Shown here: positions 55,396-64,000 of the stretch, one piece after another | Layout: each line of letters begins with the position of its first letter | Numbering within the stretch: the stretch's first letter is position 1 | NCBI RefSeq assembly: GCF_038630985.1 | Contig: NZ_CP152049.1 | Location: 1,091,001-1,155,000, forward strand | Source of the DNA: Paenibacillus sp. FSL H8-0548 | GTDB taxonomy: Bacteria; Bacillota; Bacilli; Paenibacillales; Paenibacillaceae | DNA length: 64,000 nucleotides | Direction: 5' to 3' | Notes under the pieces: model-generated | The model's database searches: none | What the model was told of the DNA's origin: nothing | The model's input: only the letters and a program-made list of their open reading frames with translations | Program-made: the position numbers and the translations under genes

Positions 55396-55719
55396 TCAGA
55401 AAATCCACCTAACCAAAGCAGCGGTCAAAATGCCTGCGACAACCGTGAGCAGCAAGCTTTTTGTTTTTAGAGCCGTCAGCAGTGTGGGCACGAGGATCAT
55501 TAAATGAAGCCAGTTGATCGCCGGTATCGAAGCAGTTGGACGAATAGCTCCTTGAACGATAAGTGCGGTTAGCAGGCATACCGGAATATAGGAGAGCCAT
55601 TTGACAATGGGGGCTGGCAGCTTGAGCTTTCGAATAACAGCAAACGGGAGGGTGCGTGGGATGAACGTTACGATTGCACAGCCTGCGATAATAAGAAGCA
55701 GATGGAGATCGACCGTCAC
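55396..55719 (-). CDS. azlD: AzlD family branched-chain amino acid exporter subunit
   Basis: 107 aa from the GTG at 55719, which overlaps the azlC stop codon. Three or four membrane helices are visible (LHLLLIIAGCAIVTFIPRTL, VKWLSYIPVCLLTALIVQG, LLLTVVAGILTAALV). The FIPRTLPF and YIPVCLLTALI phrases are AzlD hallmarks. AzlD is the small partner of AzlC in amino acid export. It lies between two defence blocks on the opposite strand and looks like ordinary chromosomal content. Confidence 0.88.
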   Translation of the reverse strand: MTVDLHLLLIIAGCAIVTFIPRTLPFAVIRKLKLPAPIVKWLSYIPVCLLTALIVQGAIRPTASIPAINWLHLMILVPTLLTALKTKSLLLTVVAGILTAALVRWIF

Positions 55720-56435
55720 TTTTCGCTCACCACCCCGATCGCAGCACAAATGACAGTGGAAAGAAGGACTGCAGCATAAATAGAAAAGAAGGACGATAGG
55801 ATGTACATAGCTAAAACCGTATAGGCAATGAGTACAAGATAATGTCTCAGCTTGGATGCTGGCAGAGCGATCATTTGCAGAACGAGCAGCGCCACGAACA
55901 TTGCGGTTAATGCAAAGTCTAGTCCAAACGCCTCCGGGTTCCCTATCCAGCTGCCCATCCAGCCGCCTGCTAGGCAGGAAGCGATCCACGTAACATAAGC
56001 GGTAACGTTCAACCCATTTATCCACCGATCGTTAATCGCGAGTCCCTTGGAAACTCGCAGTGATGTAACTCCAAAGGATTCATCGGTCAGGAGGGCTCCT
56101 ATTCCTATATTTTTCAGCAGTGAGTAGCGCGTAAAGTGAGGGGAGAGCGCTGCACTCATCAGGAAGTGACGTAAGTTAACGAGAAACGTTGTTGCAATAA
56201 TGGCTGAAGGAGGACTCATAGCAACTAGCATGGCACAAATGATAAATTGAGAGGCGCCCGCATAGACTAAAGCCGAGAGTAGTCCAATTTCCAAAATGCT
56301 TAAATGAGCTGAATTGCCGACAACGCCAGCGGCCAATCCGATACCGATATAGCCTAGCAGCGTAGGAATGCAATCTTGAACGCCTTGTTTGAAGGTTAGG
56401 TTTTCTTCCTTTTGTAAGCTGTATTCCACTTCCAA
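55716..56435 (-). CDS. azlC: AzlC family branched-chain amino acid exporter subunit
   Basis: 239 aa from a TTG at 56435, with GGAGG eight bases upstream. AzlC signatures are GVQDCIPTLLGYIGIGLAAG, SALVYAGASQFI, LVNLRHFLMSAAL and LLTDESFGVTSL, with several membrane helices. It forms a two-gene operon with azlD (four-base overlap). Confidence 0.92.
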   Translation of the reverse strand: MEVEYSLQKEENLTFKQGVQDCIPTLLGYIGIGLAAGVVGNSAHLSILEIGLLSALVYAGASQFIICAMLVAMSPPSAIIATTFLVNLRHFLMSAALSPHFTRYSLLKNIGIGALLTDESFGVTSLRVSKGLAINDRWINGLNVTAYVTWIASCLAGGWMGSWIGNPEAFGLDFALTAMFVALLVLQMIALPASKLRHYLVLIAYTVLAMYILSSFFSIYAAVLLSTVICAAIGVVSEK

Positions 56436-56619
56436 GATGACTGCCTCCTTATTTCATCCATTATACAACAAGAAGGATGAGTTTTTTGTGATAAAAAGTC
56501 GATATTTGCTTAATTATTGGAAATAAAATGCTATTATAGAATCAATATAAAATTAGAAGTTAGTTACCTATTTGGTCGTGATAGAGCTTAGAAAGCTACT
56601 AAAGGGTTGGGAGGCTTAT

Positions 56620-59600
56620 GTGTTGAATCAGAGCGTTCGCTGCGAATGGGAATATAGCAAAGTCATTAATTATGCGATGCAGCAAAATCATGTCCCTATC
56701 GTTAGGAAAATCGTGTTGACCAATGTGACAGAGGAGGATATTCGCCTCGTTACGGTCAAGCTGTCGGCAGAACCGGCATATGCATATGAGTGGACTAAGG
56801 TGCTGGATGTGTTGCCCGCAGGGCAATCGATTGATTTGGGTGTTATGCATGTGCAGCTTTTAGGCTCTTACCTAGCGGGTTTATCCGAGCGTGTGACTGG
56901 ACTTCTTACCCTTTCGGTTATTCAAAATGAGAAGTCTTGCTTCGAGGAGCGGGCTTCGATTACGATTCTTGCTTTTGATGAATGGAGCGGCCTTGCCATA
57001 TTGCCAGAGATGGCTGCGTCGTTTGTGACGCCTAATCATTCGCAGGTGCTGCAGGTAGTGCGAGAGGCAGCTAGTACATTAGGGAAATGGAATGGCAGCC
57101 CGACCTTTAGTGCTTACCAGAGCAAGGACCCTAATCGTGCTCGCCTTCAGGCGGCTGCTATTTATAGTGTCATTCAAAGCAAAGCCATTGCTTATTGTGT
57201 TGCTCCGCCGAGCTTTGAACAAATCGGGCAGCGTGTTCGGCTGTTGGATACGATCTTCGCGTATCGCCTAGGCAATTGCTTGGATTTAACACTGCTTTAT
57301 GCTGCCTGCTTGGAGGCGGTTGGTTTGCATCCTTTGCTTATTTTCACGGAAGGTCATGCATTTGTCGGGGTATGGCTGATCGAAGAAACCTTCTCTGAGA
57401 GTGTACAGGACGATATATCGCTGCTTACCAAAAGAATTGCACCGGGTATTAATGAAATCTGTTTGATAGAAGCTACCTATCTGAATGAGGGGCAAACGGC
57501 ACGATTTGATGAGGCCTCCGCCCGCGCTAATCAGCATTTGCATGATCCGGATAAGTTTGATTGTATCGTCGATGTTAAGCGAGCTCGCGCAGGCGGGATT
57601 CGCCCACTGCCGCTTCGCACGGAAAAGTCCGGCGGATGGGAGCTCGAAGCAGAACCGGTAAAGAGTGAACATGAGCATCTGGCTCCTGAACTCATGGACG
57701 TACTGGAGAAGCCGATAGAGGTAGATACAATTCCGATTAGCAGGCAGAAGCAATGGGAACGTCGTCTGCTGGATTTGTCACTGCGAAATACGCTTATTAA
57801 TTTCAAATTAACGAAATCAAGCATTCAGATTATGACGACGCAGCTAGGTGAGCTTGAGGATGAGCTTGCTGAGCGCGGAGAGTTCGAAATGTTGCCGAGG
57901 CCGAGCGATTGGCAGGATGATTTGCGCAGCATTAGTTTATTTCAAAGCATTCGCAGCAACCATCCCATGGAGCAGCTGCTGCGTGAAGAATTTAATCGCA
58001 AGCGGCTGAGGGTAGATTTGAAAGATAATGAGCTGGAGAAAAGGGTGGTGCATCTCTATCGTTCTGCTCGTCTTTCATTAGAGGAGAATGGGGCCAACAC
58101 ACTTTATTTGGCACTCGGCGTACTGAAATGGTATGAGTCGCCAGCAAGCGAGCTGCCGAGATACGCGCCGCTTGTGCTAATACCGGTTCAAATTATAAAG
58201 AAGCTGTCACGAAGTGGGTATATCGTTCGCGGACTGGACGAGGAGCCGCAAATCAATATTACGCTGCTCGAAATGCTGCGTCAGGATTTTGGCATAGCGA
58301 TTGGCGGCCTCGATACACTTCCGCGTGATGACAAGGGCGTCGATTTGAAGCAAATATTCAATGTCATAAGACATGCGATGCTGCAAGTGCCAAGGTGGGA
58401 TGTGGAGGAATCCGCTTATTTGGGGTTGTTTTCTTTTGGCCAATTTGTGATGTGGAATGATATTCGTACGCGTTCAAATGAGCTGGCGCAAAATAAAATT
58501 GTGGCAAGCTTGATGGCGAATCAGCTGCAATGGCAGCAGCAGGAAGAAGTTAGCACGACCCCGCTTGATGAGCAGCATCCCGGTGAACAGCTGGTGCCGA
58601 TTAGTACGGATTCCTCGCAGCTATCTGCGATTCGGGCTGCCGCCGCTGGTCAAAGCTTTGTTCTGCACGGACCGCCCGGAACCGGCAAATCGCAGACGAT
58701 TACGAATATGATCGCGAATGCATTGGCGAGCGGCAAGCGAGTGCTGTTCGTAGCAGAGAAGATGGCCGCCTTATCCGTCGTACAGAAACGATTGGAGAAT
58801 ATCGGCTTGGGGTCATTTTGCTTGGAGCTTCACTCCAATAAAAGCACGAAACGTGCTGTGTTGGATCAGTTAGGCGCGGCTATAGACGCCCCTCGTGTTA
58901 TGCCTCCAGAGCAATGGAGCAAAGAGGCTGATCGCTTGGCTAACCTACGAGGCGAGCTAAACGGCTATATATCAGCGCTGCATCGCAAGCAGTCTTTTGG
59001 CTTTTCTTTATTTGAAGCTATTGCTGGTTATGAGCAGACGGGCACTGGACCAGATATCGTCGTCTTTGATCAGGCGGATATCGGAGCATTAACACCTGAA
59101 AAAATAACCGTGTGGCGAGACTTGGTTGCGCAGTTGTTAGCTGCTAGTCTGCAATGCGGCGGCCTAGCAGGACATATATGGCGTGATGCGCGTGTGACCT
59201 TATTTACGCAAAGCTTAAAGTCGGATGTAGAGCAAGCTTTGCTCGGGTATGGCGGCGTAATGAACTCAGTTGAGGATGCCTTGCAGAAGATGATGAGCAT
59301 ATTGCAGCTATCGCACATGCCGCTTCGTTATGCAAAGGTCCAAACGCTGGCGAAGCTCATTGGGCTGATGCTTAGCGTTCCCGATGTATTGCCTGCCTTG
59401 CTTCAAGGAGCTGACGCAGAGCAGACAGTCGGTCGTCTGAGAAGGCTCAGCCAGCAAGGTGAGCGAAGAGATCAGATTAGGCAAATCGTTGTCGAGCATT
59501 TCACACCAGAGGCTGTTCAGCTGGATGCGCCCATGCTGCTCTCTGAATGGGCCAAAGCAGAGCTGAAGTGGCTTCTGCCTAAGCTGCTTATGCAGAAGCG

Positions 59601-62478
59601 GATTGTGAAACAGTTAAAAGCGATGGCGGCTCCTAGCCGAATCATTCAGAAGGAGCAAGCCAGGGAGCATTTATCTCGAATCGTGCAGTGGCAAGAGGAA
59701 GAGAAGAAGCTGGCATCAGAGGCTGATGGTGCTAAAGAGCTGCTTGGCTCTGAGCTTTGGAATGAGGGGCAAGCCAATTGGCAAGCAATTTCAGAGGCTG
59801 CAGACTGGGCAAGCTCTCTTCATAGCTGCTTAGTGGAATGGCATGGGGACCTGCATGCTGCGATGCAAACAAAAGAACGAATAGCTGCTTTATTAGAAGG
59901 GGGACGTCATGCTTTCGCTCAGCATAACGTGATATTCAGTCAGGCGGCTTCGCTATTTAGCCAAGCAGAAGGCTGCGAACAGCGGCTGAGCGAGCTGCTG
60001 CATTTGGAGCTAGATGAGCTTGCAGCTGAGGCAGGTGACTCGAGCTGGTATGGCTTTATGCGGCTGCGAGCAGAAGGCTGGCAAGCTCATCTTCATGAGC
60101 TGCGCGACTGGTGCGCATGGCGCCGAATACGGGAGCAAGCAGCGGAAGCTGGTCTTAGTGCTTTGCTTATTGCACATGAAGCAGGGCAAATGCCCGATAC
60201 GGAGCTCATGCTTGTATATGAACGAGGGCTGTATAAAAGCTGCGCCAGCTATATTTTTGACCAAGAGGAGCTGCTAGGTTCATTTTCTGGTACACTTTTC
60301 GAAGAAAAAATAAATCGGTTTCGTGAGACTGATCGGCGGTTTGAACAGCTTACTCGTCAGGAAATTGCGGCAAGGCTCTCAGCGAGAGTACCGCAAATGT
60401 CGCAGGAGGCTGCTCAAAGCTCGGAAGCAGGTATTTTGCAGCGGGCGATTCGAAGCGGAGGAAGAGCGATGTCTATCCGCAAGCTGCTGGACAATATCCC
60501 TAACCTACTGCCGCGCTTAACGCCATGTATGCTGATGAGTCCGATTTCTGTTGCTCAATATTTGGACCCGAAGAGCCCTAAATTTGATTTGGTCATATTT
60601 GATGAAGCCTCTCAGGTACCTACGGCTGAAGCTGTGGGCGCATTGGCAAGAGGTCATCAAGCGGTTATTGTGGGAGATCCGAAGCAGCTTCCACCGACCA
60701 GCTTCTTCTCCAAATCAAGCGAGGAGTTTGATGAGGAGAACGAGATGGCTCAGGATATGGAGAGCATATTGGATGATTGCCTAGCGCTTGGTATGTACCA
60801 AATGCATCTATCTTGGCATTATCGCAGTCGCCATGAGAGCTTAATTGCATTCAGCAATGCTCATTATTACGATAACAAGCTAATGACCTTCCCTTCACCT
60901 GATGAACCAGTTTCTAGCGTTTCATGGCGACCGGTAGAGGGGTATTATGACCGTGGGCGAACGAAGCACAACCGCGCCGAAGGCAATGCAGTCGTAGCTG
61001 AAATTGTCCGTCGCTTGAAGGATGAGGACCTTCGCCAGCAGAGCATCGGAGTCGTTACCTTCAGCTCCGTGCAGCAGACGCTTATCGAAGACTTATTAGA
61101 TGAAGCGCTGCGCAAGGAGCCATCGCTTGAGCTGCTGCTTCCAGAACTTCCGGAGCCTATTTTTGTCAAAAATTTAGAAAATGTTCAAGGTGATGAGCGT
61201 GACATTATTTTATTTTCTATCGGTTATGGTCCGGATGCCTCCGGCAAGGTGAGCTTGAACTTTGGACCGCTGAATCGGAAGGGGGGCTGGCGGCGCCTTA
61301 ATGTCGCCGTCTCGCGGGCAAGACAAGAGATGCTGGTATTCTCAACGCTGCATGCTCATCAATTGAGCGCGAGCCGTACAAGCGCGGAAGGCGTCATTGG
61401 CCTGAAGGCATTCCTTGATTACGCGGAGAAAGGAAAGCAGGGATTGCCAACTACCGCAATGACGAAACAGACGCTTGTTATCCCTAATGTACATCGGGCG
61501 CTCGCAGAGGAGCTGACTAGCCGAGGCTACGAGGTTGATCTTTATATCGGATCATCGGGCTATCGACTTGATGTGGGGATACGAGATCCGAAGCAGCACG
61601 GTCAATATCAGCTCGGTATATTACTTGATGGTCCAATGTATAAGGATGCCAAGACAGCTCGCGATCGTGACGTCCTGCGTATTCAGGTGCTGGAGCAGCT
61701 TGGCTGGAGTCTTCATCATCTTTGGCTTCCGGACTGGTGGGAGAACAGAGAGGCGGAGCTGCGGAAGATTGAGAAGGCAATTGAAAATGCGGGAACACGG
61801 AAGCAATCAGCAGCCACGGCCCGAAGAGAAACGACCAAGCCCTCGCCCCATATGTTTGTTGCCATTCCGCAGAATCCGATTGAGGAAGAAAACGATTCTT
61901 CTATATTAAGCGGGGGAGCGGTATACAGACGCTCAACGCTGGAGCCGGTAACATTCTCTACAGAGGCATTCTACAATACTGGACATACACTGCTTATTTT
62001 GGAGCAAATGAAGCAAGTTATTAAGGAGGAGGGGCCGATTAGCCGTTCTCTTCTCATCAAGCGTGTTCTTCAAGCATGGGGAATATCGCGGATGGGGGCT
62101 AAGCTGGAGCGTCATTTCGAGGAGCTTCTTGCAAAATTAAACCTGCAGCGCACACATACAGATGGCATGCTATTTCTATGGCCGGAAGATATAGAGCCTG
62201 AAGCATATAGCGGATTTCGTATTGCTGCAAACGAAACAGATCGCCGAAGCGCAGAGGAGCTGCCTGCCGAAGAGCTGGCCAATGTCATTAAAGCGGTATT
62301 GTTGACCCAAATTAGCTTGCCGCAGGAGGATGTAGTAAAGCAAACGGTTAAGCAGCTTGGCTATGCAAGATCTGGCTCTGCTTTGGATAAAGCGGCTAGA
62401 AACGGCATAAGCTGTGCCATCGAGCGCGGCTTTGCATTTGTGAATGAGGATGGTCGAATCGTAATGAAGGATAATTGA
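56620..62478 (+). CDS. Giant DUF4011-type SF1 helicase with transglutaminase-like and nuclease domains
   Basis: About 1950 aa. GTG at 56620 or TTG at 56623 fits the GGGAGG at 56609-56614. A transglutaminase-like segment lies near 210-250 (LGNCLDLTLLYAACLEAVG, then GHAFVGVWL; Cys and His present). DUF4011-like RRLLDLSLRNTLINFKL follows near 390. The helicase motor has HGPPGTGKSQTITNMI (from 683), VIFDEASQVPTAEAVG (Asp 1328), VGDPKQLPPTSFF, LSWHYRSRHESLIAFSN, VQGDERDIILFSIGYG and NVAVSRARQEML. Then a Vsr/MTES-like nuclease region (YRLDVGIRDPKQHGQY, GILLDGPMYKDAKTARDRD) and a DUF3320-like C-terminus. This layout recalls single-gene DUF4011-helicase-Vsr (Hhe-type) antiphage proteins. It sits beside Wadjet, which supports a defence role; antiphage activity here is inference. 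Confidence 0.85.
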   Translation: MLNQSVRCEWEYSKVINYAMQQNHVPIVRKIVLTNVTEEDIRLVTVKLSAEPAYAYEWTKVLDVLPAGQSIDLGVMHVQLLGSYLAGLSERVTGLLTLSVIQNEKSCFEERASITILAFDEWSGLAILPEMAASFVTPNHSQVLQVVREAASTLGKWNGSPTFSAYQSKDPNRARLQAAAIYSVIQSKAIAYCVAPPSFEQIGQRVRLLDTIFAYRLGNCLDLTLLYAACLEAVGLHPLLIFTEGHAFVGVWLIEETFSESVQDDISLLTKRIAPGINEICLIEATYLNEGQTARFDEASARANQHLHDPDKFDCIVDVKRARAGGIRPLPLRTEKSGGWELEAEPVKSEHEHLAPELMDVLEKPIEVDTIPISRQKQWERRLLDLSLRNTLINFKLTKSSIQIMTTQLGELEDELAERGEFEMLPRPSDWQDDLRSISLFQSIRSNHPMEQLLREEFNRKRLRVDLKDNELEKRVVHLYRSARLSLEENGANTLYLALGVLKWYESPASELPRYAPLVLIPVQIIKKLSRSGYIVRGLDEEPQINITLLEMLRQDFGIAIGGLDTLPRDDKGVDLKQIFNVIRHAMLQVPRWDVEESAYLGLFSFGQFVMWNDIRTRSNELAQNKIVASLMANQLQWQQQEEVSTTPLDEQHPGEQLVPISTDSSQLSAIRAAAAGQSFVLHGPPGTGKSQTITNMIANALASGKRVLFVAEKMAALSVVQKRLENIGLGSFCLELHSNKSTKRAVLDQLGAAIDAPRVMPPEQWSKEADRLANLRGELNGYISALHRKQSFGFSLFEAIAGYEQTGTGPDIVVFDQADIGALTPEKITVWRDLVAQLLAASLQCGGLAGHIWRDARVTLFTQSLKSDVEQALLGYGGVMNSVEDALQKMMSILQLSHMPLRYAKVQTLAKLIGLMLSVPDVLPALLQGADAEQTVGRLRRLSQQGERRDQIRQIVVEHFTPEAVQLDAPMLLSEWAKAELKWLLPKLLMQKRIVKQLKAMAAPSRIIQKEQAREHLSRIVQWQEEEKKLASEADGAKELLGSELWNEGQANWQAISEAADWASSLHSCLVEWHGDLHAAMQTKERIAALLEGGRHAFAQHNVIFSQAASLFSQAEGCEQRLSELLHLELDELAAEAGDSSWYGFMRLRAEGWQAHLHELRDWCAWRRIREQAAEAGLSALLIAHEAGQMPDTELMLVYERGLYKSCASYIFDQEELLGSFSGTLFEEKINRFRETDRRFEQLTRQEIAARLSARVPQMSQEAAQSSEAGILQRAIRSGGRAMSIRKLLDNIPNLLPRLTPCMLMSPISVAQYLDPKSPKFDLVIFDEASQVPTAEAVGALARGHQAVIVGDPKQLPPTSFFSKSSEEFDEENEMAQDMESILDDCLALGMYQMHLSWHYRSRHESLIAFSNAHYYDNKLMTFPSPDEPVSSVSWRPVEGYYDRGRTKHNRAEGNAVVAEIVRRLKDEDLRQQSIGVVTFSSVQQTLIEDLLDEALRKEPSLELLLPELPEPIFVKNLENVQGDERDIILFSIGYGPDASGKVSLNFGPLNRKGGWRRLNVAVSRARQEMLVFSTLHAHQLSASRTSAEGVIGLKAFLDYAEKGKQGLPTTAMTKQTLVIPNVHRALAEELTSRGYEVDLYIGSSGYRLDVGIRDPKQHGQYQLGILLDGPMYKDAKTARDRDVLRIQVLEQLGWSLHHLWLPDWWENREAELRKIEKAIENAGTRKQSAATARRETTKPSPHMFVAIPQNPIEEENDSSILSGGAVYRRSTLEPVTFSTEAFYNTGHTLLILEQMKQVIKEEGPISRSLLIKRVLQAWGISRMGAKLERHFEELLAKLNLQRTHTDGMLFLWPEDIEPEAYSGFRIAANETDRRSAEELPAEELANVIKAVLLTQISLPQEDVVKQTVKQLGYARSGSALDKAARNGISCAIERGFAFVNEDGRIVMKDN

Positions 62479-62512
62479 ACCAAAAATGTGAAATAAGAAT
62501 GGAGTGCTAACG

Positions 62513-63058
62513 ATGGGATTGATTATTGGAATTGTCATAGCCGTTATTTTGGTTATCTATGTGATTGCAACGTATAACGGGCTTGTGAAGATGAGGAACT
62601 GGGTGAAGGAAGCATGGAGCCAGATTGACGTTCAGCTGAAGCGCCGTCATGATTTGATTCCAAATCTGCTCGAAACGGTCAAGGGCTATGCCAAGCATGA
62701 GCAGGAAACGTTGAATCTGGTCGTTCAGGCTCGTAATCAGATGCTCAGCGGTACGCCGAATGAGAGAATGGAAGCCGATAATCAGCTGCAAGGCGCATTG
62801 AAGTCTATTTTTGCGCTTAGTGAGGCTTATCCTGATTTGAAGGCCAATCAAAACTTCATGAGCTTGCAGGAGGAATTAACCAATTCTGAGAACAAAGTAG
62901 CGTATTCCCGTCAGCTGTACAATAAAACAGTTGCTGAATACAACATTAAGCGCGAGTCATTTCCATCTAATATCATTGCCGGGATGTTCAGCTTTAAAGA
63001 GGAGCAGCTGCTGGTTACCCCTGAAGCGGAGAAAATCGTACCGAAAATCACCTTTTAA
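62513..63058 (+). CDS. lemA: LemA family protein
   Basis: 181 aa from the ATG at 62513 (GGAG eight bases upstream). An N-terminal membrane helix (LIIGIVIAVILVIYVIATYN) is followed by the LemA signatures VKEAWSQIDVQLKRRHDLIP and LVQARNQM, then SENKVAYSRQLYNKTVAEYN. LemA proteins have a short N-terminus outside and a helical bundle inside, and often pair with an M48 protease. That pairing is seen here with htpX downstream. Role unknown in detail. Confidence 0.93.
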   Translation: MGLIIGIVIAVILVIYVIATYNGLVKMRNWVKEAWSQIDVQLKRRHDLIPNLLETVKGYAKHEQETLNLVVQARNQMLSGTPNERMEADNQLQGALKSIFALSEAYPDLKANQNFMSLQEELTNSENKVAYSRQLYNKTVAEYNIKRESFPSNIIAGMFSFKEEQLLVTPEAEKIVPKITF

Positions 63059-63186
63059 AAAAAGAATAGAAACCTCTACTGGTCTGAGCATCATATTCGG
63101 CTTATATTCTAAACGCAGTATGAGCTTCCTTACTGAAACCAATTAATATGGAAGCTCATACTCGCCCAAGGAAAAGGATGAAAGCT

Positions 63187-64000
63187 ATGCTTTATAAGCA
63201 AATTGAACAAAATAAACGCAAAACCGTGCTGCTTGTGCTGCTCTTTAGCGTAATCGTGCTTGGAGCGGGCATTGCAGTTGGCTATTTGGGATTTGGGGAT
63301 ATATGGATCGGGGCGATCATAGCGGCGGTAATATTGCTCGTTTATGTTCCGATTACTTATATGTCTGCAAGCTCGCAGGTGCTTCGCATGTCAGGGGCTG
63401 TTCTTGCAAATGAAGAAACTCATAAGCAGCTTTATCATATCGTGGAGGAGCTTTGTATACCTGCCCGAATCCCGATGCCAAAAATTTACGTGATCAACGA
63501 TCCCTCTCCGAACGCTTTTGCAACAGGGATCAAGCCTGAGAAAGGCGCGGTCGCTTTTACAACAGGTTTGCTTGAGCAGCTGAATCGGGAGGAGCTCGAG
63601 GCGGTTGCTGCCCATGAGCTTGCCCATATCCGTAATTATGATATTCGTCTAATGACGATTTCGATTGCTTTAATATCCGTCGTGGCTATTTTAGCCGATA
63701 TCGGCTCAAGGATGTTATTTACGCAAAGAAGGAACGACAATAAAAAAACGCATCCAGCATTTTATATTGTTGCACTCATTTTTATTCTGTTATCACCGCT
63801 TGCAGCCAGGTTCGTCCATTTAGCAGTTTCAAGAAACCGTGAGTATTTGGCGGATGCTACAGCGGTAGAGCTGACTCGTAATTCTCTTGGCTTGCAAAAT
63901 GCTTTGCGGAAAATTAGCTCCAGCAGTCTGGATGTGCGCAAAGCTAAAAAGTCTACTGCATCGCTCTATATCTCGAGTCCCTTTAGTAAGCTTCGCAAAG
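63187..64000 (+). CDS. htpX: HtpX-like M48 zinc metalloprotease, cut off by the window end
   Basis: ATG at 63187 (MLYKQIEQNKRKT; an in-frame ATG nine bases earlier is also possible). Two N-terminal membrane helices are followed by the catalytic zinc motif VAAHELAHIRN (HExxH, residues 143-147), another hydrophobic segment, then SRNREYLADATAVELT, whose glutamate is the third zinc ligand. HtpX cleaves damaged membrane proteins, and here it follows lemA. The last residues are beyond the window. Confidence 0.93.
   Translation, partial: MLYKQIEQNKRKTVLLVLLFSVIVLGAGIAVGYLGFGDIWIGAIIAAVILLVYVPITYMSASSQVLRMSGAVLANEETHKQLYHIVEELCIPARIPMPKIYVINDPSPNAFATGIKPEKGAVAFTTGLLEQLNREELEAVAAHELAHIRNYDIRLMTISIALISVVAILADIGSRMLFTQRRNDNKKTHPAFYIVALIFILLSPLAARFVHLAVSRNREYLADATAVELTRNSLGLQNALRKISSSSLDVRKAKKSTASLYISSPFSKLRK

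Overview
The window looks like a chromosomal segment of a Paenibacillus-type Firmicute. The evidence is strong AGGAGG-type ribosome binding sites with ATG/GTG/TTG starts, a large SLH-anchored surface protein, a YesM/LytS-type kinase tail, a 7TMR-DISM hybrid kinase and a LemA/HtpX pair. This assignment comes from gene content and style, not from a marker gene. The backbone (about 1-7 kb and 34-64 kb) looks moderately GC-balanced. The stretch from about 8.2 to 33.9 kb is visibly AT-rich and packed with mobile elements, as expected for an acquired island.

Layout. 0-7 kb: end of a sensor kinase gene, a 1623-aa SLH surface protein with a sevenfold internal repeat, and a pRiA4b ORF-3-like protein. 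7.3-7.9 kb: transposase debris. 8.3-22.4 kb: a phosphorothioation-type defence cluster. Its first operon has a palindrome over the promoter and encodes a DUF4007 protein, a 1158-aa P-loop ATPase and a short PAPS-reductase-like protein. A terminator follows, then dptF-dptG-dptH with overlapping ends. 22.7-30.8 kb: a pile of mobile elements, namely a class C-like group II intron directly after a terminator, split by an intact IS21-family element; a decayed IS1182-type transposase gene; an IS256 element with an early stop; and an IS3 fragment. 31.2-33.8 kb, minus strand: an operon of a HEPN-motif protein, a GIY-YIG-like protein and DndB (DGQHR motif). The cluster therefore has DndB and DptFGH but no DndC, DndD or DndE of the usual type; the DUF4007/ATPase/PAPS-reductase trio appears to take their place.

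34-46 kb: a probably 5'-truncated DUF2357/DUF524 nuclease gene, a hybrid histidine kinase with two kinase cores, a NERD/SF1-helicase-like protein that has lost its P-loop, and a transporter-HEAT-double-cNMP fusion. 46-62 kb: a second defence block with a zinc-finger/HTH/Panacea antitoxin-like regulator (palindromic operator in front, no convincing toxin), a complete Wadjet system in D-A-B-C order with overlapping genes, an AzlCD transporter pair on the other strand, and a roughly 1950-aa DUF4011-type SF1 helicase-nuclease. The window ends with lemA and the start of htpX. No rRNA, tRNA or CRISPR array was seen.
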